Source: Sulfolobales archaeon
Lineage (GTDB): Archaea; Thermoproteota; Thermoprotei_A; Sulfolobales; AG1
Direction of reading: 5' to 3'
DNA length: 64,000 nucleotides
Assembly (NCBI GenBank): GCA_038881635.1
Contig: JAVZPJ010000003.1
Location: forward strand, 112,622-176,621
The notes beneath the pieces were generated by a model. It ran no database searches. It was not told the origin of the DNA and worked only from the letters and a program-made list of their open reading frames with translations. Within the stretch, counting starts at the first letter, position 1. Each line of letters opens with the position of its first letter. Both the position numbers and the translations under genes were made by a program. Of the stretch, positions 28,968 through 38,134 are shown one piece after another.

Positions 28968-29784
28968 AAAGGTTTCAGATATCATAGCTCTGATAACAGA
29001 CTTCGGCTACAGGGATCCGTATGTGGGTGCTATTAAAGGTGTTATTCTATCTATAAATCCTAACGCGAGAATCATAGATATAACTCATGAAGTAGCAGCA
29101 TATGATATTGCAGAGGCTTCATATATACTGCTTACAACATATAGAGAATATCCTGAAGGTAGTATCTTTGTTGTTGTAGTAGATCCAGGTGTAGGTTCGA
29201 GTAGAAGAGCTATAATGATCGAGAGTAAGAGATACTATTTCATAGGACCTGATAACGGTGTTCTAAGGCCTGCGGCAGAAGATGACGGTGTTGAGAGAGT
29301 TATTGAACTAAGTAATAGTAGGTTCTATAGAAAACCTGTTTCAACTACATTCCATGGTAGAGATATATTCGCACCTGTAGCTGCATATCTATCTCTTGGA
29401 ATAGATCCTCTTGAATTTGGTAGAATAATAGATCTTAAAGATCTTAATGAGAGTAGACTTACAAGATACTGCTCCAGAGAGGGCGAGTGGATTAAGACTA
29501 GCGTGATGTATATAGATAGATTTGGAAACATAGTAACAGGATGTAGAGTAAGTGAGGTAGAGGAGATGATAGGAGGTTTTAAGGAATCTCAAGAGTACCA
29601 GATCAGGGTCAGAGGCGTAGAGAGTTATAAGGCTGTTTATCAGAAAAGCTTCAGTCTTGCTAAGCCTGGTGAGGTTGTCATATATCCTGGTAGCATGGGG
29701 TATATAGAGATCGCGGTGTACATGTCATCATTCTCTAGAAAGACTAATTCTAGAAAAGGAGATGAGATCTGGATAAGAATATAG
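28960..29784 (+). CDS. S-adenosylmethionine hydroxide adenosyltransferase (DUF62)
   Basis: A 274-residue protein. ALITDFGYRDPYVGAIKGVI at the N-terminus, VVVVDPGVGSSRRA and TTFHGRDIFAPVAAYLS are the family motifs. It splits AdoMet to adenosine and methionine with water; why archaea do so is unclear. The ATG at 28960 is preferred because GAGGAGAG lies just upstream; an ATG at 28945 is inside the previous gene. Confidence 0.92.
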   Translation: MPRKVSDIIALITDFGYRDPYVGAIKGVILSINPNARIIDITHEVAAYDIAEASYILLTTYREYPEGSIFVVVVDPGVGSSRRAIMIESKRYYFIGPDNGVLRPAAEDDGVERVIELSNSRFYRKPVSTTFHGRDIFAPVAAYLSLGIDPLEFGRIIDLKDLNESRLTRYCSREGEWIKTSVMYIDRFGNIVTGCRVSEVEEMIGGFKESQEYQIRVRGVESYKAVYQKSFSLAKPGEVVIYPGSMGYIEIAVYMSSFSRKTNSRKGDEIWIRI

Positions 29785-29798
29785 CTCAGGTGATTCTC

Positions 29799-30320
29799 TT
29801 GACTGTAAGAGGAGTTTTTCCAGGAAGATTCCAGCCATTCCACTACGGGCATCTAGAGATTATTAAGTGGTCTCTAGAGAAAGTTGACGAGCTTATAATA
29901 GTGATTGGAACCGCTCAAGAGAGTCATACTATTGTGAATCCTTTCACAGCTGGTGAGAGAATCCTTATGATCAGAGAATCTCTGAAAGAAGAGAAAATAG
30001 ATCTGAGTAGAATATATATCATACCTCTACCAGATGTTCTAATGAACTCAGCATGGGTTCAATACATGAGAATATTCACACCTCCATTCAACTATGGTAT
30101 AAGCAGGAATCCTCTCGTTATAAGATTATTCAAGGAGGCTGGATACGAGGTTTTAATTCCTCCAGCATATAAGAGAGATTTCTATTCTTCTACAAAGATC
30201 AGAATGCTTATGATAGCAGGAGATAGATCGTGGAGAGATAGAGTTCCTCCTGCAGTATCAAGAATCATAGACGAGATCAAAGGTGTTGAGAGAATTAAAG
30301 AGGTATCCGGTGCTGATTAG
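29799..30320 (+). CDS. nadM: Nicotinamide-nucleotide adenylyltransferase (NadM)
   Basis: A 173-residue archaeal NMN adenylyltransferase. GVFPGRFQPFHYGHLEII gives the (H/Y)xGH nucleotidyl motif, ISRNPLVIRLFKEAGYEV is typical of archaeal NadM, and YSSTKIRMLMIAGD carries the ISSTxIR-like signature. It makes NAD from NMN. TTG at 29799 is five bases after GGTGA; the GTG at 29790 lies in that site. It is three bases from rtcA. Confidence 0.94.
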   Translation: MTVRGVFPGRFQPFHYGHLEIIKWSLEKVDELIIVIGTAQESHTIVNPFTAGERILMIRESLKEEKIDLSRIYIIPLPDVLMNSAWVQYMRIFTPPFNYGISRNPLVIRLFKEAGYEVLIPPAYKRDFYSSTKIRMLMIAGDRSWRDRVPPAVSRIIDEIKGVERIKEVSGAD

Positions 30321-30322
30321 AA

Positions 30323-31390
30323 ATGATCGAGATAGATGGAAGCTTTGGAGAAGGAGGAGGCCAGATACTCAGATACTCTCTGGCACTGAGTGCTATAGTA
30401 GGTGAGAAGATCAGGATCACGAATATAAGAGCTAGAAGAGATAACCCAGGTCTTCAGAGACAGCATATTACAGTTGTTAATGCTCTCAAGACTATAACAA
30501 GAGGACATGCGGAGGGGGTTGAGATAGGGTCTACAGAGATTGTTTTCGAACCTTCCGGAATATACGGAGGAGAGTATACTTTCGATATAGGAACCGCCGG
30601 ATCTGCGACGCTGGTTCTTCAGAGTATTCTACCAGTCCTAGCGTTCGCAGACAAGCCCTCCAAGATCAGAATTAGAGGAGGCACCGATGTTCCTTGGAGT
30701 CCTACTTATGATTATTTTAATAGTGTTTTCATAGAGTTCATAAGAAGATTAGGGTATGACGTTTCTCTAAAGATCTTTAGAAGAGGCCACTATCCTAAAG
30801 GTGGTGGTGAGGTTATTGCTGAGATTAGAAACTGTCCTAGAGGTTTTGAAAGTATTCAGCTCATAGAAAGAGGAAGAATAATAGAGGTCAGAGGAGTAAG
30901 CCATGCTGTAAGACTTCCTAGGCATGTTGCTGAGAGGCAGGCTCAAGCAGCATCTGATAAACTAAGATCTCTTGGAATAGATGCTCCTATAAATATTAGT
31001 ATAGAAGCATACCCCCCGGATAAAGATCCTCATTTAGGCCCGGGTTCTGGTATAGCTCTATGGGCTGTTACTGAGAAGAGCATACTAGGATCAGATTATC
31101 TAGGTGCTAGAGATAGAAGAGCTGAGGAGGTAGGTGAGCGTGCCGCTAGAATTCTCTTCGAAGACCTCTCAACAGGAGCTGCTCTGGATAGACATATGTC
31201 TGATATGATAATTCCATATCTTATACTCGCGAAAGGTGTGAGCATGGTGACAGGCTCCATGCTCACACTACACGCATACACCATTATAGAGATCTCGAAG
31301 AAGATAATACCGGAAGCACGTATAGAGTATGATGGAAGTCTTAACAAACCATTCAAACTAACAGTAAGAGGTATTGCTAAGATGTTCTAG
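30323..31390 (+). CDS. rtcA: RNA 3'-terminal phosphate cyclase
   Basis: A 355-residue enzyme. IDGSFGEGGGQILRYSLALSA at the start, PGLQRQHITVV, GTAGSATLVLQS, and the C-terminal HMSDMIIPYLILA with the histidine that is adenylylated. It converts 3'-phosphate ends to 2',3'-cyclic phosphates. Its partner RtcB, which ligates such ends, is encoded near 61 kb. Last gene of the CYTH-SAM hydrolase-NadM-RtcA run. Confidence 0.96.
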   Translation: MIEIDGSFGEGGGQILRYSLALSAIVGEKIRITNIRARRDNPGLQRQHITVVNALKTITRGHAEGVEIGSTEIVFEPSGIYGGEYTFDIGTAGSATLVLQSILPVLAFADKPSKIRIRGGTDVPWSPTYDYFNSVFIEFIRRLGYDVSLKIFRRGHYPKGGGEVIAEIRNCPRGFESIQLIERGRIIEVRGVSHAVRLPRHVAERQAQAASDKLRSLGIDAPINISIEAYPPDKDPHLGPGSGIALWAVTEKSILGSDYLGARDRRAEEVGERAARILFEDLSTGAALDRHMSDMIIPYLILAKGVSMVTGSMLTLHAYTIIEISKKIIPEARIEYDGSLNKPFKLTVRGIAKMF

Positions 31391-31393
31391 GAA

Positions 31394-31416
31394 AATTTTT
31401 AAGTAAGCTTATAAAA
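31394..31416 (+). promoter_or_regulatory. TATA boxes before the GC-rich RNA
   Basis: ATTTTTAAG (31395-31403) and TTATAAAAT (31409-31417) lie about 25 bases before G31426 and C31438 respectively, giving two possible start sites for the downstream RNA. They sit just after the rtcA stop, where no further gene on this strand needs a promoter. Confidence 0.45.
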
Positions 31417-31425
31417 TATGTTACA

Positions 31426-31497
31426 GGGATCTCAGCCGCACGACAAACCCCGCGCGTGACCGCGGGCGAGTGGGTGTTGGCTGGGTCTTCCCCCGGC
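31426..31497 (+). ncRNA. GC-rich structured RNA, unidentified
   Basis: About 72 percent G+C over 31431-31495 in otherwise A+T-rich DNA, a strong sign of a structured RNA in hyperthermophiles. GGGA and UCCC can close the ends; UCAGCC (31430-31435) pairs with GGCUGG (31479-31484); CCCGCG and CGCGGG pair around a CGUGAC loop. TATA boxes support the plus strand. On the minus strand an H/ACA reading (AGA after the basal stem) is possible but lacks a kink-turn. It is too short for RNase P or SRP RNA and not a tRNA. Confidence 0.5.
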
Positions 31498-31505
31498 ATT
31501 TCATC

Positions 31506-32375
31506 TCATTCTATTCTTCTTCTAAGCATTTGATGTGCTAACTCTAATATTATATCTCTCTTAATCTCTCTACCGAGTATTATTTCGAGTTCTCTCACAG
31601 CTCTCTGCACAGGATCTTTTTCTCTGACATATCTACCCATGATCCAAATAACTGAATCTAGTCTTATCTGAGGGATCATACTTATACTAGACACTATATC
31701 CCATGCTTCTAAAGCTTTCTCCTTCTCTCTAAATATAATCTCTATAGGATTTCCGGGAGCTAGAACCTCTAGAAGTTCTGAGGTGTAGCTTACAGATGCA
31801 ACCCTCCGATCTACGGGTATTCTAATGCCTTCCATAATAGGATTTCTAATACCACATATCTTGGAGACATAATACAACATTTTTGCTGTAAAAACGATCG
31901 TTTTATCATCTGAACTCTGCCTCATAATTTCTGAGAGCCTATCAACAAGCTTCCTCAGATCTCTCATATACTCATCAGCCATTGCATAGAATTCTATATG
32001 GAATTCTTCTTCTCGAACTCTTGATAGTCTCCTAAGCTTTTGTTCTCTATTCATAGTATTTCCTCTAGATGTTAGAAGGAATCTCCTCATAGAATCCCAG
32101 AGCTTCTCAGGATCTCTTGTATAATGTTTGAAGTTTTCATATCTAGCGAACTCCCACCAATACTCTTCTCCTGTTGAAGATAGGTTATATGAGATTAGAG
32201 CGTTTAGAAGAGTAAGAAGTGCTAGAGAATTACAATCGTTGAGAGTCTGATAAAGTGTTTCTAGAGCTCTATACTGAGGATCTCTTATCTCGAATGCTGT
32301 TATAATATCTTCTCCATGTCTTCTGAAGAATTCTCCAATTTCATTAGCTCTTTCTCTAGATATTCTTACTCTCAT
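31506..32375 (-). CDS. agog: Archaeal 8-oxoguanine DNA glycosylase (AGOG)
   Basis: A 289-residue protein of the DUF1886 group. DPEKLWDSMRRFLLTSRGN near residue 92 and DDKTIVFTAKMLYYVSKICG near 155 (with the catalytic lysine) and a later aspartate in the hairpin-helix part are typical of AGOG. It removes 8-oxoguanine and cleaves the abasic site. Its start overlaps the stop of the cobalamin adenosyltransferase gene by four bases. Confidence 0.92.
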   Translation of the reverse strand: MRVRISRERANEIGEFFRRHGEDIITAFEIRDPQYRALETLYQTLNDCNSLALLTLLNALISYNLSSTGEEYWWEFARYENFKHYTRDPEKLWDSMRRFLLTSRGNTMNREQKLRRLSRVREEEFHIEFYAMADEYMRDLRKLVDRLSEIMRQSSDDKTIVFTAKMLYYVSKICGIRNPIMEGIRIPVDRRVASVSYTSELLEVLAPGNPIEIIFREKEKALEAWDIVSSISMIPQIRLDSVIWIMGRYVREKDPVQRAVRELEIILGREIKRDIILELAHQMLRRRIE

Positions 32376-32917
32376 GGACTCCAGAACTCCTCACTGAAAC
32401 CATTAATTTGATTAGTGTATCTAGCTAATACAAAGAGAAGATCTGAAAGTCTATTCAGTAGAACCAGATATATGTTTTTAATTCTACCATCATGATAGAG
32501 TTTTGAAGCAGTTCTCTCAGCTCTTCTACAGACACTTCTAGCAACGTGAATTATTGAAGCAGCTTGGGAACCTGTAGGATATACGAATACAAATCTAGGC
32601 TCTCTAATACTCTCCCATAACTCTATGGTTTTTCTCTCTATCATATCAATATCCTCTTTAGATATGAGTGGATTATCAAGTCTATCTACAGGTATTGCTA
32701 GATCTCTGCTCATTCTAAATATAAGACTTTGGATCTGTTTCAGAAGATCGTTTATCATACTATTTTTTTCAACACTCCTTGCAAAACCTATGAGAGAGTT
32801 CAGCTCATCTAGTTCTCCCAAAAGCTCTATTAGAGGATCCTCTTTGGGGATTTTGACTCCATAGAATATAGATGTGAAACCTTCATCTCCTAAATGAACT
32901 TTCTTCATAGATCGCAT
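32372..32917 (-). CDS. Cob(I)alamin adenosyltransferase, PduO type
   Basis: A 181-residue helical protein. GELDELNSLIGFAR near residue 34, the ATP/cobalamin site SVCRRAERTAS near 131 and LNRLSDLLFVLARYTN near 155 identify the PduO family. It makes adenosylcobalamin for radical enzymes such as B12-dependent ribonucleotide reductase. It is between PGI/PMI and AGOG, with short gaps. Confidence 0.94.
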   Translation of the reverse strand: MRSMKKVHLGDEGFTSIFYGVKIPKEDPLIELLGELDELNSLIGFARSVEKNSMINDLLKQIQSLIFRMSRDLAIPVDRLDNPLISKEDIDMIERKTIELWESIREPRFVFVYPTGSQAASIIHVARSVCRRAERTASKLYHDGRIKNIYLVLLNRLSDLLFVLARYTNQINGFSEEFWSP

Positions 32918-32921
32918 GCCT

Positions 32922-33938
32922 CTAGTGTGTTAGATAGAATTCTGTGACATGGTCTCTATAAAGCTTTATAATAGGTGTGTTAACAGGATCCACACCTAAT
33001 CCCCTGGCTAGATGAGCTGAGATCAAACCTCCTACATATGTTCCTATAATTATTCTACCTGTGTAGCCTAATCCTTCTGGCAGTATTAATCTATCATACT
33101 TCAGGCTTTCAGATCTTCTAGATATTTTCTCTATAAAACCTCCTATGAGTTGACTCTCTAGATCTAAGGGATCTTCTATGTAGAGTATGTAAACCTTAGA
33201 AGCTTCCAGAGTTTCAACAAAATTATGTCCAGCTTCCGGGAATACTATTCTCTCAGCAAGTATCTTGCTATTCTCAGCAAGTTCTGTAGCGAATCTCTCT
33301 ACAAGAGGCTGATAGCGATCTGTTGATGCTATCGCTATTCTCATACCACTTTTCAACGCTTCTAAGATTCTAAATGATATCTCTTCTGCTACATGCTCAT
33401 AGGATTCCATAAATTTCATCGCAGATCTGATCTCTTCATAGATCTTATTAAGATCCACTCCTAAAAGCTCGATCATTTTAAACACAGAGATTAGAAGCAT
33501 AGGAAACGAAACTCTAGGTAGTAATCCTTTGTCGATCAAGATCATAGGAATACCTCTTTTCAAAGCCTCCTCTCCTAATATGCCTCCACTGGTTACTACG
33601 CCTACGCTGGTATTCACAGAGATAATTCTCCTAAAAACTCTTAAAGTCTCTCCAGTGTTTCCAGAATAGCTTACTAGAATAAAGAAAGTCTTATCAGATC
33701 TCTCAAGTAAAGATCTAGAGATCTCAGAACTTCTTCTAGAGAAAACTAGAATATCTTTCAATCCGCTTTCCTCAATGATCTTAGAAGCATACTCTCCTAC
33801 AATACCAGATCCTCCCATTCCAGATATGTATACGATCTCTTTTCCTCTAAACTCTCTTCTATTATACACTTCTTTTGAGAGAGCTTTAGATATTATCTCA
33901 CTCCACATCCGATACATTTCAACGCTTAAGATATTCAC
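32922..33938 (-). CDS. Bifunctional phosphoglucose/phosphomannose isomerase
   Basis: A 338-residue SIS-domain enzyme of the crenarchaeal PGI/PMI type. YISGMGGSGIVGEYASKII and ILVSYSGNTGETLRV are the substrate loops, with the catalytic glutamate and histidine in FPEAGHNFVET and DPVNTPIIKLY. It interconverts fructose-6-P with glucose-6-P and mannose-6-P. The start is GTG 33938; an ATG at residue 8 is possible. Confidence 0.94.
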   Translation of the reverse strand: MNILSVEMYRMWSEIISKALSKEVYNRREFRGKEIVYISGMGGSGIVGEYASKIIEESGLKDILVFSRRSSEISRSLLERSDKTFFILVSYSGNTGETLRVFRRIISVNTSVGVVTSGGILGEEALKRGIPMILIDKGLLPRVSFPMLLISVFKMIELLGVDLNKIYEEIRSAMKFMESYEHVAEEISFRILEALKSGMRIAIASTDRYQPLVERFATELAENSKILAERIVFPEAGHNFVETLEASKVYILYIEDPLDLESQLIGGFIEKISRRSESLKYDRLILPEGLGYTGRIIIGTYVGGLISAHLARGLGVDPVNTPIIKLYRDHVTEFYLTH

Positions 33939-34005
33939 CCAACTAATAATTTCCTCATAGAGATAATATCTTATTCAGCTACTAGAGTGTTATTTTAGAA
34001 AGAAT

Positions 34006-34740
34006 CTAATTGGAAGACTTCTCGAACTTTACCGAGTATACTATGCATAGAAACCAGCACTTTATATCATTATCTGAGCCTCCAAAGATCTTCTTTAAAA
34101 TTCTTAAGAGATCTCCTAATTTGTTCTGTATTATAATACTTGTTCTTATATTCATGTAATCTAGCACGTGCCATGGTGAGTATACTAGTATCAGAAGAGG
34201 TAGTATAAGGCTTGTATAAAATAATTCTATGAGATATGCTATAACATTATCGGGCTTGTGAAAATCCAGTACTACAAATTTTCGTGATACTCGGAAGATA
34301 CTTACAAGAGCCTTGGAAAGATTCTTTACATCTCTCAGCATGAATGATGATACTGCTACATCTATTGAATTCACTCTAAAGGGAAGATACTCGGCATAAC
34401 CTTGAACTATTTCTATGTAGGGATCGGAAGAATATTTTTTTCTAAGGATTCTCAGATAAGGTGCTAGAGGTTCTAAGAATATGTATATAGGTTTCATATC
34501 ATACTTTCTCTCAACCATCTCAATCCTATCTCTCAGATAATTATACATAGCACCTGTCCCGGCTCCTATGTCTAAAATCTTCAGTCCTATCACGAAGTTC
34601 TTAACATAGGATCTGAAGATTCTCTCAAGTCCTAGAGTTATCACGCTACTCATCATATCATATACTCCTGCGATTCTTTCTAGAGAGTTTACTACTTCAA
34701 TAAGTTTCTTCTCTGTAGATCCTCTTAAAATTCTCACCAT
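34006..34740 (-). CDS. UbiE/COQ5-like methyltransferase
   Basis: A 244-residue protein with AdoMet loop ILDIGAGTGAMYN and the stretch VDVAVSSFMLRDVKN, close to UbiE. The C-terminal half has a hydrophobic segment (LIELFYTSLILPLLILVY), so it may sit at the membrane and methylate a quinone or lipid. No other quinone gene is nearby. It is divergent from the ABC transporter. Confidence 0.8.
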   Translation of the reverse strand: MVRILRGSTEKKLIEVVNSLERIAGVYDMMSSVITLGLERIFRSYVKNFVIGLKILDIGAGTGAMYNYLRDRIEMVERKYDMKPIYIFLEPLAPYLRILRKKYSSDPYIEIVQGYAEYLPFRVNSIDVAVSSFMLRDVKNLSKALVSIFRVSRKFVVLDFHKPDNVIAYLIELFYTSLILPLLILVYSPWHVLDYMNIRTSIIIQNKLGDLLRILKKIFGGSDNDIKCWFLCIVYSVKFEKSSN

Positions 34741-34810
34741 GCTAGAATATGGGGTTATAGGGAAAAATATTTTCTAGTGTTTTGAAATCGTTACATGTAT
34801 GGTGTGATTC

Positions 34811-35560
34811 TTGTACGATGTGGTTCTTGAAGGCGTGTATAAGATCTTCGGTAGCAAAACAGCGCTTAATAATATATCGCTGAAGATTCCTAAAGGTTCT
34901 ATATTTTGCATTGTAGGACCTAATGGAGCTGGCAAGACTACTATGCTGAGAATTATGGCTACTCTGATGAAGCCTAGTAAAGGGTTTGTATATATAAGAG
35001 GTAGAAAGATCGATTACGAGGATCTCAATAGTCTTATAGAAGCTAGAAAACTCATAACATACCTTCCCGAAGATTCTGATACCTACTCAAGACTTACAGG
35101 ATTAGAGTATCTAAGGTTCTTCGCGGAAGTTCACAGCTTGGGAGAAGAGGATCTGGATTTTGGAATATATCTCACGGGATTATCTAGAGATGTTCTAAAG
35201 AGAAAGACAGGTACGTATAGCAAGGGGATGAGGAGAAGACTCATGCTTGCAAGAGCTTTGATGGTGAAACCTCAGATCGCCATACTCGACGAGCCTACCT
35301 CAGGTCTTGATGTTTTCTCTTCAGTAGGTTTGAGAAAAGTTATCAAGGAATTCTCAGCGGAGCTAGGGAGATCTATAGTATTATCTACACATAATATGTT
35401 GGAGGCTGAGGATCTATGTTCTGAGATAGCTCTTATAAATGAAGGAAGGCTGATTTTCAGCGGATCTCCTGAGGAGATTATCAGGAAAACCGGTTCACGG
35501 AATCTCGAAGAAGCTTTTGTCAAGCTTGTTGAGGTTGGAGGAGATGTTCAAACCTCTTAA
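34811..35560 (+). CDS. ABC-2 transporter ATP-binding subunit
   Basis: A 249-residue ATPase with Walker A GPNGAGKTT, signature YSKGMRRRLMLARAL (SGGQ variant SKGM), Walker B AILDEPTSGLD and H-loop STHNMLEAEDL. It powers the membrane subunit encoded next and overlapping by about 17 bases. TTG start at 34811. Substrate unknown; the pair resembles drug or lipid exporters. Confidence 0.93.
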   Translation: MYDVVLEGVYKIFGSKTALNNISLKIPKGSIFCIVGPNGAGKTTMLRIMATLMKPSKGFVYIRGRKIDYEDLNSLIEARKLITYLPEDSDTYSRLTGLEYLRFFAEVHSLGEEDLDFGIYLTGLSRDVLKRKTGTYSKGMRRRLMLARALMVKPQIAILDEPTSGLDVFSSVGLRKVIKEFSAELGRSIVLSTHNMLEAEDLCSEIALINEGRLIFSGSPEEIIRKTGSRNLEEAFVKLVEVGGDVQTS

Positions 35561-36785
35561 GGCTATATTCTGGAAGGAGTTTTTAGAGCTTGTAAGAGAT
35601 TATAGAACTCTTCTAGTTCTAACTTTAATGCCTCTCCTCTCTATGCCTTTAATAGGTTTCATGATGGTTTCTCTACAACAGGTTGGAGTACCCGTTGTAG
35701 AGATAATTATGCAGGATCAGAGTTATGGGATCTTAAATGGCACTAAGTATACAGCTGATCAGATTCTAAGCTATGTAGAGAATTTTCTCGAACAGAGAGG
35801 TATAAAAGTTCTTGTTAACGAAACATCTGGAGCATCAATAGATCTAATGATAGTAATACCTCAAGATTTCACAGCTAATCTAACCTCACTAACTTCACAA
35901 GCTTATCTCGTGATATATCAGGTTCCAGGTTCTAGTAATGCTGGTAAAGCTCTTAACGAGGTGTACGCGCTAGTTAGGGATCTCTCTTCAAAATTCTCTG
36001 TTCTCAAGATAGAGTATCTAAGTAGCTTGTCAGGTCTTAGCAATGTGGATCCTTTGGCTGTAATAGATCCTGTTTCAGTAAATTTGGCAGGATTCATAGC
36101 ACCCTCAGGAGCTGGTATAAGTCCTTCTGAAGCTTGGAGGATTTTCGTAGCTAGGATGATAGCATTCTCATTTTTATTCGTAGCAACCCCAGCTATCACA
36201 TATATTGTAGATTCAATTCTAGGTGAGAAGGAGAGAAAAACATTAGAGATACTTCTGTCAACACCTATCAAGAGAACACATATGATCTTTGGGAAGCTTT
36301 TTGCAAGTTCTCTTATAGGCTTAATAGCAGCCCTTGTAGACGTGTTATCAATACTAATATTCTTCATGATAATATCCTTCGCATATCAAGGCGGTATACC
36401 GATGGTTGGGATAGATATATTGATCTTAAGCGGGTTGGTGGTATATCTAACAGTATTAGCTACTTTATCACTAGCTCTGCCTATTATAGTGAGATCCTCC
36501 ACGGTAAGAACAGCTCAAGTCGCTTCATCAATCATAACCATAGTATCTACCATAGCTTATTTCTCTGTACTCTTTGTAGATTACTACTCCTTAGATCAAG
36601 GTCTTCAATATCTTCTACTTCTAATACCCTACACAGCCAGTATCATAGCCATTCAGATGTACTCGCTAGGAGATGTAATTATGACACTGGTTGCTATGCT
36701 TTCACTTGCTATCTTCTCAATTTCTCTAATAATTCTAACAACACGCATATTAGATGAAGAGAAAATGCTTATGAAACCTCTCTAA
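35544..36785 (+). CDS. ABC-2 transporter permease (NatB-like)
   Basis: A 413-residue membrane protein. One helix near residues 22-42, a large outer domain (about 45-205), then five or six membrane helices to the end match ABC-2/NatB exporters. The motif LGEKERKTLEILLSTPIKR after the second membrane helix is conserved in the family. Start ATG 35544 is chosen; in-frame TTG codons up to 35517 lie in the ATPase gene. Confidence 0.9.
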   Translation: MFKPLKAIFWKEFLELVRDYRTLLVLTLMPLLSMPLIGFMMVSLQQVGVPVVEIIMQDQSYGILNGTKYTADQILSYVENFLEQRGIKVLVNETSGASIDLMIVIPQDFTANLTSLTSQAYLVIYQVPGSSNAGKALNEVYALVRDLSSKFSVLKIEYLSSLSGLSNVDPLAVIDPVSVNLAGFIAPSGAGISPSEAWRIFVARMIAFSFLFVATPAITYIVDSILGEKERKTLEILLSTPIKRTHMIFGKLFASSLIGLIAALVDVLSILIFFMIISFAYQGGIPMVGIDILILSGLVVYLTVLATLSLALPIIVRSSTVRTAQVASSIITIVSTIAYFSVLFVDYYSLDQGLQYLLLLIPYTASIIAIQMYSLGDVIMTLVAMLSLAIFSISLIILTTRILDEEKMLMKPL

Positions 36786-36830
36786 TAAAATCTAATAAAA
36801 AGATCTATTGATTTAGATAGTGTTCCGATA

Positions 36831-37004
36831 CTAAGCTATTACGTATACTCCTCTCTCAACTCTTTTTACAAGACCCTTCTTAAGAAGTCTATTAAGAGCT
36901 CCTCTAACAGTGTTGTAATTTAATCCTGTAACCTTGCTAATCTCTTTTGGTGTCATTCTGTTTTTCCCTTTTAGAGCGTCTAGGATTTTCTGAGTGCTAC
37001 TCAT
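36831..37004 (-). CDS. Small winged-helix DNA-binding protein
   Basis: A 57-residue protein (ATG 37004, stop 36831). The whole length is one winged helix: ILDALKGKNRMTPKEISKV, then LNYNTVRGALNRLLKKGLV and a RGVYVI wing. A TTTATAAA box about 35-45 bases upstream on its strand and GGTGA six bases before the ATG support expression. It is divergent from the por operon and may regulate it. The rest of 37005-37289 shows nothing else. Confidence 0.85.
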   Translation of the reverse strand: MSSTQKILDALKGKNRMTPKEISKVTGLNYNTVRGALNRLLKKGLVKRVERGVYVIA

Positions 37005-37289
37005 ACGATCACCATATAGAATCAGATCTTAGAAGGTTTATAAATGTTACGTTTTGATCTGCTTTCATCTTTTGAAGTTCTAATTAAACCCTTTTAACAC
37101 CATTGATCTAGATAAACTAATCTTGATCTTATGATCTTGCAGCATGATAAACATATAGTATTCTTTAGCATCCTGTCACATCCTGACTATTTTAATACCC
37201 CTCAAAACCTCTACACCGCTAATTTATATTGTCGGAAATCATTATTATCTGGTTTGAGAAGTAGTATATATGGCTAGAAGGTGAAAATA

Positions 37290-37835
37290 GTGAAATTCGA
37301 AATTCTCTTCTTAAGCCGTGGAGGTCAGGGTGCTGTCACAGCTTCAAGAATCCTTGCTGAAGCTGTTGTGAAGGAAGGATATTACGCTCAGGCTATACCT
37401 GAATTCGGTGCTGAGAGAAGAGGTGCTATTGTTAGAACTTATATGAGGATTTCAACAGATCCTATAAAGACTCATGAAATGGTTAGAGAACCTGATCTCG
37501 TGGTTATATTCTCTAAAGGAATTCTCCAGCATATAGATCCTAAGAATTATATAGATAGAGCTTCCGCGGTGCTTTTGAATTCTGAAAAACCTATGAAGAT
37601 CGGGAGAAAAACCTTCATAGTTGATGCAACTGGAATAGCCTTGAAGCTAGGGCTTGTAATAGCTGGTTGGCCTCTGGTTAATACCGCTATCTTAGGATCT
37701 ATTGCTAGGATTACAGGTTTTTACAGGCTTGAAACTCTTGTAGATGTTCTTCAAAACTACTTCAGAGGAGATCTTTTGAATAAGAATCTTGAGGCTGTGA
37801 AACTCGCCTACGAGAATACCGTGGAGGTTGGGTGA
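37290..37835 (+). CDS. porG: 2-oxoacid:ferredoxin oxidoreductase gamma subunit
   Basis: A 181-residue protein. FLSRGGQGAVTASRILAEAV and PEFGAERRGAIVRTYMRIS are the conserved gamma-subunit blocks. It is one of four chains that oxidise pyruvate or a related 2-oxoacid to acyl-CoA with ferredoxin as acceptor. GTG at 37290 is five bases after GGTGA. First gene of porGDAB. Confidence 0.94.
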   Translation: MKFEILFLSRGGQGAVTASRILAEAVVKEGYYAQAIPEFGAERRGAIVRTYMRISTDPIKTHEMVREPDLVVIFSKGILQHIDPKNYIDRASAVLLNSEKPMKIGRKTFIVDATGIALKLGLVIAGWPLVNTAILGSIARITGFYRLETLVDVLQNYFRGDLLNKNLEAVKLAYENTVEVG

Positions 37836-37836
37836 G

Positions 37837-38133
37837 ATGATAAGAGGTGTTATAAAAAGGATCGATTTAGATTCAGATCCTTCGAAGTATTTAATAGCAA
37901 GACCTACTAAAGGTGCTGCAGGTAAGACAGGTCTCTGGAGAACTCTGAGACCTGTTGTTGATCTTAGTAAGTGTATTGATTGCGGAATTTGCTTCCTATA
38001 CTGCCCCGATGAGGTTATAGATTGGGAGAAAGGTTTGAAGATCAAGATAGACTATGACTACTGCAAAGGCTGTGGAATCTGTTCATCGGTATGTCCCGTG
38101 AAAGCTATTAAGATGGTTCCGGAGGAGATGTGA
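37837..38133 (+). CDS. porD: 2-oxoacid:ferredoxin oxidoreductase delta subunit
   Basis: A 98-residue ferredoxin-type chain with two [4Fe-4S] sites: CIDCGICFLYCP and CKGCGICSSVCP. N-terminal KTGLWRTLRPVVD is typical of PorD. It passes electrons from the TPP site to external ferredoxin. Its ATG at 37837 directly follows the porG stop; a TTG at 37828 is an alternative. Confidence 0.94.
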   Translation: MIRGVIKRIDLDSDPSKYLIARPTKGAAGKTGLWRTLRPVVDLSKCIDCGICFLYCPDEVIDWEKGLKIKIDYDYCKGCGICSSVCPVKAIKMVPEEM

Positions 38134-38134
38134 C

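Noticed and set aside
31426..31497. Calling the GC-rich RNA an H/ACA guide
   Set aside because: On the plus strand no ANA follows the basal stem; on the minus strand AGA fits but no kink-turn is seen and the TATA boxes favour plus.
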